Assembly (NCBI GenBank): GCA_902773675.1
Contig: CACYFN010000027.1
Coordinates: 1-40,021, forward strand
Length of the DNA stretch: 40,021 nucleotides
Source: an uncultured Erysipelotrichaceae bacterium
GTDB taxonomy: Bacteria; Bacillota_I; Bacilli_A; RF39; UBA660
Direction of reading: 5' to 3'
Under the pieces are notes generated by a model. That model saw nothing but the letters and a program-made list of their open reading frames with translations. It ran no database searches and was not told where the DNA came from. Shown here in pieces: positions 16,643 to 25,464 of this stretch. How positions within the stretch are numbered: position 1 is the first letter of the stretch; each line of letters opens with the position of its first letter. Both the position numbers and the translations under genes were made by a program.

Positions 16643-17218
16643 ATGTTTAATAAAATTAAAATTATAAAAGATCCTCATAAAATAGATGTCTTAGTAAATA
16701 AATTAAACAAATTACCAGATAATTATATACCAAAAGATTTATTACCTATAAATAGTAATAATACTATAAATATGCAATATCTAAGAAAAGAAGCTAAATA
16801 TCATTTTGAAAAGATGTGCGAAAAAGCCAAAGTAAAAGGATACACTATATTAGCAGTATCATCATTTAGAACTAGTGATTATCAAGAAAAATTATATAAT
16901 AATTACTGTTTAGAAAAAGGAATTGAATATGCAAATATGTGCAGTGCTAAAAAGAATCATTCTGAACATCAAACCGGTCTAGCAGTAGATGTATCAGATA
17001 TTAAAGGAGAATATAATAATTTTGAAAATACTAAAGAATTTGTTTGGATGAAAAATAATTCATATAAATATGGCTTTATTTTAAGATATCCTAAATATAA
17101 AACTGATATAACAGGATATAAATTTGAACCATGGCATTACAGATATGTAGGTACATATCTAGCTAAAAAACTATATAAAAACAATTTAACACTTGAAGAA
17201 TATAAAAATCAAAGTTAA
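16643..17218 (+). CDS. VanY-family D,D-carboxypeptidase without signal peptide
   Basis: A 191-residue paralogue of the gene just upstream, sharing SSFRTSDYQEKLY, SEHQTGLAVD (His109, Asp116), NNSYKYGFILRYP and EPWHYRYVG (His164). All metal and catalytic positions are kept. It lacks any N-terminal hydrophobic stretch and begins MFNKIKIIKDPHKID, so it is predicted to be cytoplasmic or exported by another route. It has its own GGTGAT site after a 33-base gap and ends in a shared terminator. A role in cytosolic recycling of muropeptides or on pentapeptide substrates is possible but unproven. Confidence 0.9.
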   Translation: MFNKIKIIKDPHKIDVLVNKLNKLPDNYIPKDLLPINSNNTINMQYLRKEAKYHFEKMCEKAKVKGYTILAVSSFRTSDYQEKLYNNYCLEKGIEYANMCSAKKNHSEHQTGLAVDVSDIKGEYNNFENTKEFVWMKNNSYKYGFILRYPKYKTDITGYKFEPWHYRYVGTYLAKKLYKNNLTLEEYKNQS

Positions 17219-17232
17219 AACTTTGATTTTTT
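17204..17232. terminator. Bidirectional terminator between convergent genes
   Basis: Stem AAAATCAAAG / CTTTGATTTT with loop TTAAAA, flanked by A and T runs. It serves the plus-strand VanY pair and the minus-strand gene ending at 17239. Confidence 0.85.
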
Positions 17233-17238
17233 AATCAG

Positions 17239-17973
17239 TTATAAATTTCTAGACTTAACTAATGATTTATTTTTAGTTCTTATATCATTAATTCCTCTAG
17301 GATTAAACTTAACTAACTCATATTGCCAAGCATCTTCAACCACATAAGAATTATCATCATATTGAATTCCAATATCTTTTATATTAATAGGTACTTCTAC
17401 ATATGGTAAATAATCATTTTTATAAAAATATATTTTAAACATACTTTTAATTGAATCAATAGATAATTGATAATTACGAGACAAATCTTCAAAACTAGAA
17501 TAGCATAAATCATCAGGATTATAAGCAAGCATAACAAGTAACTCATCAATTCTCCATAAATAACGTAATGCTTGTATTCTTAAACAATTGTTTAAAGTAT
17601 CAATATCAAAATCCATATTAATAATATTTTTATTTAATTTAAAAGTTTCAATAATAGTATCACCTTTAACACTATCTATTTTATGCCTATTCCCTAATAA
17701 ACAAATATTATCATTAATCTTATCACCAGATATATACCTATATATTTCAATATCATTTTTATGTAAATGCTCTAAAATAGAAGAACCACTTTTTAAATAT
17801 AAAAATCCATGTTCATATCCATTACTATCTAAAGAACCAAAACCAGTTATCTTATATACATCTCCATTTGCTTTATCAGAAGATAGTAGCTCATATTTAC
17901 TATCACTAATTCTTTCTCGAACATATAATTTTTTAAATTCATTTAAATTCAATTTCATATTTACAAAAAACAT
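17239..17973 (-). CDS. Hypothetical protein with a cupin-like segment
   Basis: A 244-residue soluble protein, not recognised. The segment GFLYLKSGSSILEHLHKNDIEIYRYISGD (about 56-85) reads like the first cupin motif (G-x-x-x-x-H-x-H), but a second motif is not evident. The rest is mixed helix and strand, rich in Asn/Asp/Tyr. RBS AGGGGAG precedes ATG 17973. The upstream DUF402-like gene ends 12 bases away, so both are probably in one operon. A function cannot be assigned. Confidence 0.7.
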   Translation of the reverse strand: MFFVNMKLNLNEFKKLYVRERISDSKYELLSSDKANGDVYKITGFGSLDSNGYEHGFLYLKSGSSILEHLHKNDIEIYRYISGDKINDNICLLGNRHKIDSVKGDTIIETFKLNKNIINMDFDIDTLNNCLRIQALRYLWRIDELLVMLAYNPDDLCYSSFEDLSRNYQLSIDSIKSMFKIYFYKNDYLPYVEVPINIKDIGIQYDDNSYVVEDAWQYELVKFNPRGINDIRTKNKSLVKSRNL

Positions 17974-17984
17974 AATAACTCCCC

Positions 17985-18503
17985 TTAAAAATCATCTAAA
18001 TATTTTTTAAAATCTATATTCATATACTTATTACTATTATTTTTTATTTCAGTTAATAATTTATCTTTAATATCATAAACCATACCTAGTTCCTCATAAG
18101 TAATATCTCTATTACTGAATGCTTCCAATAACTCATCTTCATCCAGAATTCTAGTTAATCCATTAGAATGTAATACAGTAATATCTAAGTATAAATCATC
18201 ATAAAAAGGTATATTAGTATTTTCATATAAACCATTATTCTTAGTAATATCAAAATAATATTCTAAAGGATTTTTTTTATCATCAAAAAACACTCTCAAA
18301 GCATAATTTTCACATTTAGGTACAACCTCAACAACATAATAATCATTATCCATAACACATAAATAATCTAAAATAATAAATTTTTCTCGAACATCAATTA
18401 ACTTTTTTATAGATAAATAATAATCATCATTATCTAGATAAATCTTAATTTGATATTTATCCACATCCCTTAAATAAGTACTAGATATAATCTTTCTTTT
18501 CAT
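17985..18503 (-). CDS. DUF402-family protein
   Basis: About 172 residues. It matches the DUF402 pattern seen in nucleoside tri-/diphosphatase-like proteins: central YYFDITKNNGLYE, then FYDDLYLDITVLHSNG (D-x-x-L-D strand pair) and LDEDELLEAFSNRDITYEE. Acidic residues on these strands bind divalent metal in characterised members. The natural substrate is unknown. The ATG at 18503 has a GAAGTGATT site; an in-frame start at 18524 lies before it and is less likely. It is upstream of the cupin-like gene. Confidence 0.75.
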   Translation of the reverse strand: MKRKIISSTYLRDVDKYQIKIYLDNDDYYLSIKKLIDVREKFIILDYLCVMDNDYYVVEVVPKCENYALRVFFDDKKNPLEYYFDITKNNGLYENTNIPFYDDLYLDITVLHSNGLTRILDEDELLEAFSNRDITYEELGMVYDIKDKLLTEIKNNSNKYMNIDFKKYLDDF

Positions 18504-18540
18504 GATAATCACTTCTTTAAACAATTATAACACCAAAATA

Positions 18541-18565
18541 AAAAAAAAACTAGATAAATCTAGTT
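18541..18565 (-). terminator. Terminator of the CotD-like gene
   Basis: A perfect 8-bp stem (AACTAGAT / ATCTAGTT) is followed on the minus strand by a long T-run. It begins at the stop codon of the Cys-rich gene. Confidence 0.8.
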
Positions 18566-18815
18566 ATTGAAATTGTGAACAACTACCACAATCATTATTA
18601 ATTACTTGATTTTCTTCAGAACATGAATATTGTGGTGTATAAGTATGTTTATAGATATGACGATTAATTACATGCGTATGTATTGGACATACATGAGGTA
18701 CCTCATGATAAAATTCTTTTTCAATACATTTATTAATAGGTGGCTCAACTATTTGTTGTTCACATCTTGGCATGCAGCACCCCATATTTCTATTAAAACA
18801 ACATTTATTAAACAT
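18564..18815 (-). CDS. CotD-like Cys/His-rich spore coat protein
   Basis: An 83-residue protein. Cysteines cluster at both ends (KCCFNRNMGCCMPRC and SCSEENQVINNDCGSC). A central His-rich block has VPHVCPIHTHVINRH followed by IYKHTYTP. The VPH-x-HPTHT-x-V-x-x-x-x-Y-x-H-x-Y pattern is that of inner spore coat protein CotD; short length and lack of a signal peptide also fit. The protein would be laid down by the mother cell late in sporulation and cross-linked through cysteines. It is monocistronic with RBS GAGGAGG. Alternative: a metal-binding protein of other function. The spoIIGA-sigE pair elsewhere in the window supports a sporulation role. Confidence 0.68.
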   Translation of the reverse strand: MFNKCCFNRNMGCCMPRCEQQIVEPPINKCIEKEFYHEVPHVCPIHTHVINRHIYKHTYTPQYSCSEENQVINNDCGSCSQFQ

Positions 18816-18830
18816 TTTTATTCCTCCTCT

Positions 18831-18851
18831 AGTTTATAATATGTATAAACT
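18831..18851 (-). promoter_or_regulatory. Inverted repeat in the CotD-like gene leader
   Basis: An 8-bp perfect inverted repeat (AGTTTATA, 5 bases, TATAAACT) lies directly upstream of the ribosome site. It contains CATATTATA, which fits the -10 form CATAnnnTA of mother-cell sigma factors, but no -35 at the right spacing was found. It could be an operator, an mRNA hairpin or a late sporulation promoter. Confidence 0.35.
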
Positions 18852-18879
18852 AAAATAATGAATAAGTCGTTTATCATAA

Positions 18880-19731
18880 TTAATATAATTTCATCTTAGT
18901 AAATTGATATGTAACATTATGAGCCTTTTCCAAAGATTCTTTAGAAATACTATCTAATAACATATATGGATTAATATTATCTTCACTACTATAAATACAA
19001 GAAAAACTATCTAATAATTCTTTATCAAATAAATTAATTCTATCTAAATAATTTATATAATCATAAAATTCTTCCTTAGTCATAAATTCTACTAATCCAT
19101 CATATAAAAAATCCATAATTAACATAATATAACAAAATAAATCACTATTTTCATTTGGAACATAAATATTATCTTCTTTTAAATACTTATTATCTAAATC
19201 TTTAATACCCTTTGAACATGTTAAATATCTAGAACAAAAAGGCTTATTATTCCCAATCTTACTGCTATCTAAATCACATATATTTAATTTTCCAGTTTTT
19301 TTATTGAAAATAAAATTATTAACATGCAAATCCCCAATAAAAAAAGGAATACTTTCTCTTATCTTCTTACAATACTCTAATATATATCCAATCTCTTTTA
19401 AATAATTAATTTTTTGTTTTAAAGAAACATTATAACTTTTAAGTAAATTCTCTAAATTAATGTTATCAATATAATCCATAGTATAACCAACTACACTATC
19501 CTTATAAGCAAGCATACTAGGTAAAACAAATCTATCATCAAATAAATCTCTCATCTTATCTAAATATTTGATAGTATATAACTTATTATCTAAATATGAA
19601 CTATTATCTGGAAATTTTTTTAATATCATTTTCTTACCATTCACAATTATTGGTATAATATATCCTTCAATATTAGTAAAATTAAATCTAATAGGATTAT
19701 CTAAATTATCACCTAATTGATATTTCTCCAT
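18880..19731 (-). CDS. Kinase-like (protein kinase/APH fold) protein, copy 1
   Basis: A 283-residue protein with a protein-kinase-like core. A candidate ATP-binding Lys lies in KKMILKKFPD, a helix C region follows, and MLAYKDSVVGYTMDYIDNINLENLL resembles the hinge. The catalytic loop is FFIGDLHVNNFIFN (Asp and Asn of the HxDxxxxN type) and the metal Asp is in KLNICDLDSSKIG. The glycine loop is not obvious. It shares most of its layout with the gene immediately upstream. Target unknown; a small-molecule or protein kinase are both possible. RBS AAGGGGAATT. Confidence 0.7.
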   Translation of the reverse strand: MEKYQLGDNLDNPIRFNFTNIEGYIIPIIVNGKKMILKKFPDNSSYLDNKLYTIKYLDKMRDLFDDRFVLPSMLAYKDSVVGYTMDYIDNINLENLLKSYNVSLKQKINYLKEIGYILEYCKKIRESIPFFIGDLHVNNFIFNKKTGKLNICDLDSSKIGNNKPFCSRYLTCSKGIKDLDNKYLKEDNIYVPNENSDLFCYIMLIMDFLYDGLVEFMTKEEFYDYINYLDRINLFDKELLDSFSCIYSSEDNINPYMLLDSISKESLEKAHNVTYQFTKMKLY

Positions 19732-19780
19732 ATAATTCCCCTTTCAAAAAAAAACGAGTAAATTATATCATATTTATAAT

Positions 19781-20644
19781 TTACTTGCAAATTTGAAATT
19801 TTCGTGTTTTTCTTAATGCCTTTTCTGAAATAGAATCTAATAACATATATGGATTAATATTATCATCATTACTATATATTTTAGAAATAACATCTAAAAA
19901 TTCCTTACTATATAACCTTTTACCAAATGATTTTAATGAATCTAAATAATTTAAAAATTGATTATACTCAGAAATATTCATATCTTCTACATATCCATAA
20001 TATAGATAATTTAAAATTAAAATAACATAACAATAAATATCACTATTTATATTAGGAATATATTTATCATCTACCTTAGGATATTTATTTTTAAATTTAT
20101 CAACCCCATATGAACAACATAAATACTTAGAATAAGAATGACTATTATTACCAATAGAACAGCTATCTAAATCACATATATTTAATTTTCCAGTTTTTTT
20201 ATTTAAAATAAAATTTCTTTCCTGTAAATCTCCAATATAAAAATTAGCTAACTTAGGATTTTTTCTTATTTTCTTTAAATCTTCTAATAAAACACCAATT
20301 TCATATAAATGTTTTACCTTTTCTTGATGAGGAAAACCAACATCATCTAAATATGTACCAAAATTTATCCCATCCACATAATTCATAATAAACCCAACAA
20401 CTTTATCCTTATAATGAGCTAAATATTCTGGCATAATGAAACGTTCATCAAAGCAATTACTATTCTTATCCAAATGATTTAAAGTATATACTTTATTATT
20501 AATAGTATCCTCATAAATAAATTTTTTAAATATCATCATCTTTTTATCAAAATCAATACTAATTATTTCACTTTCTGTATTTATAAAACCTAAATCTAAC
20601 TTTCTACCATTATATTCTCCATTAGATAAAATATACTTTTTCAT
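19781..20644 (-). CDS. Kinase-like protein, copy 2 (tandem paralogue)
   Basis: A 287-residue paralogue of the downstream gene. It shares the MMIFKKFIYED Lys strand, LAHYKDKVVGFIMNYVDGINFGTYL hinge, FYIGDLQERNFILNKKTGKLNICDLDS catalytic core and the C-terminal motif NPYMLLDSIS. The catalytic loop reads GDLQERN where copy 1 has GDLHVNN, so the two may differ in substrate or activity. The Asp and Asn needed for catalysis are kept. RBS AGGGGGAA. The copies are 49 bases apart and probably form one transcript. No family name can be assigned. Confidence 0.7.
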   Translation of the reverse strand: MKKYILSNGEYNGRKLDLGFINTESEIISIDFDKKMMIFKKFIYEDTINNKVYTLNHLDKNSNCFDERFIMPEYLAHYKDKVVGFIMNYVDGINFGTYLDDVGFPHQEKVKHLYEIGVLLEDLKKIRKNPKLANFYIGDLQERNFILNKKTGKLNICDLDSCSIGNNSHSYSKYLCCSYGVDKFKNKYPKVDDKYIPNINSDIYCYVILILNYLYYGYVEDMNISEYNQFLNYLDSLKSFGKRLYSKEFLDVISKIYSNDDNINPYMLLDSISEKALRKTRKFQICK

Positions 20645-20701
20645 ATTTCCCCCTAAGTAACAAATATTTTATCAAATATTTAAAAATAGTCAAATTAACG
20701 G

Positions 20702-22085
20702 TTATTTAAATAACCCTTTAAAAATACTATTACCAATTTTTCTACCAATTGTACTAGCAGCAGAATTAATAGTTCTATCAACTATCTTATTTGATCTTTT
20801 AGAACTTACCTTTTTCTTATTATATTTCTCTATTTCTTTATTTTTAGCATCTTGTTCTAATTGTTTTTCTTTTTCTATATTTTTCTTTTCAATAATTTCA
20901 TAAGCAGACTCTTGATCAATAATTTCATTATACACATCTTTTAAATCACTATTATTAATAATATTCTTAATAATGCTAATATCAGCAGTACCTAACATAC
21001 TTTGTGGAGGTAATATATATGCCCGCTCAGCAATATCAGGTTGACCATATTCATTTAAAAAAGAAACAACTGCTTCCCCAGTTTCCAATTCTTGAATAAC
21101 CTTCTCAGTATCAAAATTAGGATTTTCTCTAAAAGACATACTAGCAGCTTTAATCTTCTTTTGTTCAATAGGAGTATAAGCAATAAACACCTACTCCCTT
21201 AGAACGAATTAATTTAACTATCTGTGTAACCTTCTTAAGCATATCTGGATTCATTTCATCAAACAATAAATGAGCTTCATCAATAAAGAAAGCTAACTTA
21301 GGACGAGCTAAATCACCTACTTCTGGTAACTTATCATAAAGTTCATTTAACATCCATAACATAAAAGTAGAATATAAATTATAGTCTTTTACTAATTCAT
21401 CAGCACATAAAATATTAATATATCCTTCACCAGTATTCTTATCATACTTAATTAAACTCTTAATATCAAGTTCCGGTTCCCCAAAAAATATATCACCACC
21501 AGTATTTTCAAATTCTAATAATCTTCTTTGAATAGCACCAATACTTTGAGTAGTAATATTTCCATAAGAACTAATATAATCATTCTTATTATCACAAATA
21601 TATTTTAATATAGCTTTTAAATCCTTAAAATCAATAATAGGCATATTTTCATCTTTAGCTACTCTATAAGCAATATTTAAATTACCCTCCTGAGATTCAC
21701 TAAGTCTCAAAATTCTAGAAAGTAAAGAAACATCAATATTTTCTATTTTAGCATTAATAAAATGTCCACACTTACCATATATATCCCAAAATCTAACTGG
21801 AAATTTTTTAAATTCAAATCCTTTTAAATTTAGTTTACTAACTCTTTTACTAATATTAGAATTATCCACACCTTCCGAGCATGTACCAGATAAATCTCCT
21901 TTAATATCTGGAACAAATACAGGAATTCCCATCGTGCTAAAAGTCTCAGCTAACACTTTAACAGATACAGTCTTACCAGTTCCAGTTGCCCCAGTAATTA
22001 CACCATGACGATTAATCATATCAGGTGAAATACATAATTCTTTTTCTTCATTTTTGGCTATTACTAATTTTTCATTAATATACAT
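20702..22085 (-). pseudogene. HerA-like DUF853 ATPase split by internal deletion and frameshift
   Basis: The 5' part (22085-21165) begins MYINEKLVIAKN after a GAGGAGG site. It has Walker A GATGTGKTV, FVPDIKGDLSG, an Arg-finger-like NITTQSIGAIQRRL segment and Walker B FFIDEAHLLFDEM, and runs to KLIRSKGVGVY. Family members then continue with about 30 residues (FITQNP...LGNRVQHALR). Here that piece is missing, and the continuation AYTPIEQKKIKAA is in another frame, open from a GTG at 21190 to 20702. The C-terminal part keeps GEAVVSFLNEYGQPDIAERA. Both parts are otherwise intact, so the damage looks recent. An AAGGGAG site before the GTG might allow reinitiation, giving two proteins. Confidence 0.8.
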
Positions 22086-22171
22086 AATACCCTCCTCATA
22101 CCTCGTATTATAGCACTTAATTATAAAAAAAGCCAATATATTTAATAATATATTAACTTCTTTACTATTAT

Positions 22172-24118
22172 TTACATAAATAATTTTATAATTCTTTCTT
22201 TAATTTTTTCATAACTAAAATTCATATAATCAAGTACTTCATCCTTAGTACCACTTTTTCCAAAAGAATCAATTGATATTATATTATCCATAGTAGTAAT
22301 ACCACTTAATCCATACTTACTACCAGATTCAACTACAACTATTTTAACTCCTTTAGGTAAAATACTATTTTTATAATTATCATCTTGCATATCAAATATT
22401 TCTCTGCAAGGCATACTTACTACTCTAATATCATTACTAATCTCATTAACAATATTTATAACAATCTCTACATCACTACCAGTAGTAACAATAATACCTC
22501 TTAATTTACCCTGTTCAGGAAGTATTGTATATCCACCTTTTAAAGTACCAGATACACTACTACTTTCAAGCAAATTAACTTCACCTCGAGATAAAACCAA
22601 ACAACTAGGATTATTACTATTTAATATAATTTGGTAACATCCAATTAATTCTTTAGCATCACAAGGTCTAAAAACATTTAAATTAGGAATACTTCTTAAA
22701 CTAGCAAGTTGTTCAATAGGTTGATGAGTAGGACCATCACTACCAATATTTATAGAATCATGAGTAAATATATAAGTAACAGGTAAATTCATTAAAGCAC
22801 TCATTCTAATAGAAGGCTTTAAATAATCAGAAAAAGCTAAAAAAGTAGAACCAAATGGTCTAAAATTTAATAAAGCTAAACCATTTAAAATAGCTCCCAT
22901 CGAGTGTTCTCTAACACCAAACCAAATATTAGCACCATCCATACTATTACAATTAATATCACCTAACTCAGGAATATATGTCTTAGTAGAAGTGCCAACA
23001 TCACTACTACCACCTATAAAATTAGGAACATTATTAATAATAGTTTTTAAAATATATTGATTAGTATCCCTCAATGCTTGCTTATTAGTAAACTGCCAAT
23101 TGTAATTTATAATATCTCTCTTAATATTAGAATTAAACAAATAATTAATTAATTCCTTATTACCATTTAAAACCTTATCAACATATTCTTTATAAGCATT
23201 ATTACTATTAATATAAATACTATTTACTCTATTTGCAATCTTATTTTGCATATAACTTTTAGCTTTTTCATTAACATAAAAAGGTTCATTAGGAATATTC
23301 AACTTAATCTTTAACTGATTAATATCATCACTAGTTAATGGACAGCCATGTACTTTATTAGTATTTTCTAAAATAGAACCATATCCTAATTTAGTTTTAA
23401 TTTCAATAAAAACAGGTTTATTAGATCTTTTAGCTAAATTAATTACAAAATTTAATTTTCTTAAATCATTACCATTTTTAACTTTATAAGTTTTAAACCC
23501 AAATGATTTAAATCTTTTAATAACATCTTCCTTAAATGTATAAGAAGTACTACCATCTAAAGACATATCATTAGAATCATATAAAATAATTAAATTATTT
23601 AAATTCCAAGTGCCAGCTAGTGAACATGCTTCATAACTTATTCCTTCCATTAAATCTCCATCACCAACTAAAACATAAGTTTTAAAATTAAATAAAGATT
23701 TACTTGAATATTTAAATTTATTTGAAAGTATTTTTTCACCTAAAGCAATACCAACCGCTGTAGCCAGACCTTGACCTAAAGGTCCTGTAGAACATTCAAC
23801 TTCTGGAGTAACATTTATTTCTGGATGTCCTGGAGTCTTAGAATTAATATGACGAAAACTTTTTAAATCATCAAGTGTTAAATGATAACCACTCATAAAT
23901 AAAGTAGCATATAAAAGAGCTGACCCATGTCCTGCAGACATAATAAAGCGGTCCCTATTAAACCAATTCTTATCACTAGGATTTATATTTAAATGATTAG
24001 AATATATAGAATAAACAATTGGAGCAGCACTTAAAACAATACCAGGATGACCACTTCCTGCTTCATTAATCATATCAATACCAAGTGACTTAATATTATT
24101 TATAACTTCAATATCCAT
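22172..24118 (-). CDS. tkt: Transketolase
   Basis: A 648-residue thiamine-diphosphate enzyme of the non-oxidative pentose phosphate pathway. The N-terminal half has SGHPGIVLSAAPIVYSIY, DRFIMSAGHGSALLYATLFM, GPLGQGLATAVGIALGEK and the ThDP/metal motif LVGDGDLMEGISYEA, closed by DSNDMSLDG. The pyrimidine domain has GVREHSMGAILNGLAL (catalytic Glu) and THDSINIGSDGPTHQPIEQLASLRSIPNL. The C-terminal domain ends FGKSGTKDEVLDYMNFS. Length is normal. RBS GGTGATAAT. It follows a 36-codon ORF and is probably in the same transcript. Confidence 0.97.
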   Translation of the reverse strand: MDIEVINNIKSLGIDMINEAGSGHPGIVLSAAPIVYSIYSNHLNINPSDKNWFNRDRFIMSAGHGSALLYATLFMSGYHLTLDDLKSFRHINSKTPGHPEINVTPEVECSTGPLGQGLATAVGIALGEKILSNKFKYSSKSLFNFKTYVLVGDGDLMEGISYEACSLAGTWNLNNLIILYDSNDMSLDGSTSYTFKEDVIKRFKSFGFKTYKVKNGNDLRKLNFVINLAKRSNKPVFIEIKTKLGYGSILENTNKVHGCPLTSDDINQLKIKLNIPNEPFYVNEKAKSYMQNKIANRVNSIYINSNNAYKEYVDKVLNGNKELINYLFNSNIKRDIINYNWQFTNKQALRDTNQYILKTIINNVPNFIGGSSDVGTSTKTYIPELGDINCNSMDGANIWFGVREHSMGAILNGLALLNFRPFGSTFLAFSDYLKPSIRMSALMNLPVTYIFTHDSINIGSDGPTHQPIEQLASLRSIPNLNVFRPCDAKELIGCYQIILNSNNPSCLVLSRGEVNLLESSSVSGTLKGGYTILPEQGKLRGIIVTTGSDVEIVINIVNEISNDIRVVSMPCREIFDMQDDNYKNSILPKGVKIVVVESGSKYGLSGITTMDNIISIDSFGKSGTKDEVLDYMNFSYEKIKERIIKLFM

Positions 24119-24162
24119 ATTATCACCATATAAATTATAACATGTTAAAAAAGATAAAACAA

Positions 24163-24273
24163 TTATCTCTTTACAACAGCACTAACAGCTGTTGTATTAT
24201 CCTTACCGCCATGAATAACATCATCTAAATCTTTATAAAATCCAAATTTTTCAATAATTTTTTTATTCATCAT
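24163..24273 (-). CDS. 36-residue small ORF upstream of transketolase
   Basis: A 36-codon frame with a good AGGAGATGG site before tandem ATGs (24273, 24270), ending at TAA 24165-24163, 44 bases before transketolase. It begins MMNKKIIEKFGFYKDLDD and ends GGKDNTTAVSAVVKR. The end resembles the C-terminal strand of PP2C-type phosphatases (G-x-x-DN-x-T-V/A...), so it may be a decayed remnant. It could equally be a genuine leader peptide or small protein. Confidence 0.38.
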   Translation of the reverse strand: MMNKKIIEKFGFYKDLDDVIHGGKDNTTAVSAVVKR

Positions 24274-24315
24274 ACCATCTCCTATATTATATAAAAAATT
24301 TAAAAATTTAAATTT

Positions 24316-24347
24316 GTAAAAAACTAAATAATTCCAAATTATTTAGT
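24316..24347 (-). terminator. Terminator of the two-TM protein gene
   Basis: A perfect 11-bp stem, ACTAAATAATT / AATTATTTAGT, with a 3-base loop is followed on the minus strand by a T-run. It overlaps the stop of the gene at 24339. Confidence 0.85.
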
Positions 24348-24809
24348 CTTAAACTTAATTTGACAATTACTAATCTTCTTAGCTCTATCTATTTTTATAT
24401 CAGATTGAGTATCTCTAAACACTAAATTATAAACACTCTCCCACATAATAACCCATGCAAGTATATCCGCAATATCAGTAATAGTATTTATTAAAGGCAA
24501 TAAATTCTTAAATATCAAAATAAATATACCTATTAAAAATAAAATAGCATTAATTATTTTTCGCATTTTTATATCTTCTATACTATACTTAGTTTCTAAT
24601 CCAAAATGACTACGTATAGCAATAACAACTTTTTCTTTGTCTTTAGAATCCAACTTTTCCTTAGTAATAATATCTATCTGCATTTCTTGTTTTTTTACTC
24701 TCGAACATCTATTCTCAATATAAATAGCCAAATCATCAGAAATATCATTACTATCAAACTTATTAAATATATCATCTATACTATCAACATTTATTTTAAC
24801 AATTTCCAT
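24339..24809 (-). CDS. Hypothetical membrane protein with two TM helices
   Basis: A 156-residue protein. The N-terminal cytosolic part (about 1-85) is charged, followed by two close hydrophobic helices (about 86-105 and 108-130) and a short basic tail. The soluble part resembles no family known to me. The start ATG lies 3 bases after the stop of the gene at 24812, and its AAAGGAGAATAAG site overlaps that stop, so they are co-translated. The operon partner is a phospholipase-C-like hydrolase, but this does not define its role. Confidence 0.65.
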   Translation of the reverse strand: MEIVKINVDSIDDIFNKFDSNDISDDLAIYIENRCSRVKKQEMQIDIITKEKLDSKDKEKVVIAIRSHFGLETKYSIEDIKMRKIINAILFLIGIFILIFKNLLPLINTITDIADILAWVIMWESVYNLVFRDTQSDIKIDRAKKISNCQIKFKTK

Positions 24810-24811
24810 AC

Positions 24812-25450
24812 TTATTCTCCTTTATCACACAAATTTAAATCAATTAAATTAGAATAAATAATATCAACACATAAAGATATAAACTTATGAATATTCTCCA
24901 TATTAAAAACATATTCTTTTGTTTTTTTAGAATTTTCTATTATCTCTCCAGCTTTATTAACAATTAAATATAATTTATCCATAGGTATTTCCTTAATAAT
25001 ATTATCAAATTTAGGTAATTCATTATAAAATATTTTTAAATCTAAATCATATTCATCAATTATATCAATATTGATATTTGTATAATCATTATAAATATAA
25101 ATATAAGCCGTCTTACCGCTACATTTAACAACAGTTCCATCCAATTTAGTTATATAATTATTTTCATTTATTTCAGGAATAAAATACTTAAACCATAAAT
25201 AATCTGTATATAAATGAATATAATATCCAAGAACAAAATCATCATTTAGATTATTCTTATAAACATTTAAAAACTTATATAAATCTGGTATATTTTCATC
25301 ATCAACTGCAAAATGACTTATCATTTTTCTTTCTCCAATTAATTTAGAAATATCAGGTGCAATAGTACCAATTAACAACTTTTGTTCATCTTTTTTTAGT
25401 TTTTTATTTAATTCATGAGCAACAGCCATATGTATCATTGAAGACGCCAT
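24812..25450 (-). CDS. Zinc-dependent phospholipase C-like/HD-like hydrolase
   Basis: A 212-residue soluble protein with spaced His/Asp metal-binding positions. These include SMIHMAVAHELN near the N-terminus, GTIAPDISKLI, MISHFAVDD and LGYYIHLYTDYLWFKYF. This arrangement is that of the small bacterial zinc-dependent phospholipase-C-like family (alpha-helical, often annotated as hydrolase). No signal peptide, so a cytosolic substrate is likelier than secreted lecithinase activity. It stands just downstream of the broken VOC gene and leads a two-gene unit. RBS AAAGGAATT. Confidence 0.68.
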   Translation of the reverse strand: MASSMIHMAVAHELNKKLKKDEQKLLIGTIAPDISKLIGERKMISHFAVDDENIPDLYKFLNVYKNNLNDDFVLGYYIHLYTDYLWFKYFIPEINENNYITKLDGTVVKCSGKTAYIYIYNDYTNINIDIIDEYDLDLKIFYNELPKFDNIIKEIPMDKLYLIVNKAGEIIENSKKTKEYVFNMENIHKFISLCVDIIYSNLIDLNLCDKGE

Positions 25451-25464
25451 AAAAAAATTCCTTT

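Noticed and set aside
17588-18010. 140-codon plus-strand ORF
   Set aside because: It is antisense to the cupin-like gene, has no ribosome site and shows the Leu/Ile/Ser-rich composition of AT-rich shadow frames.
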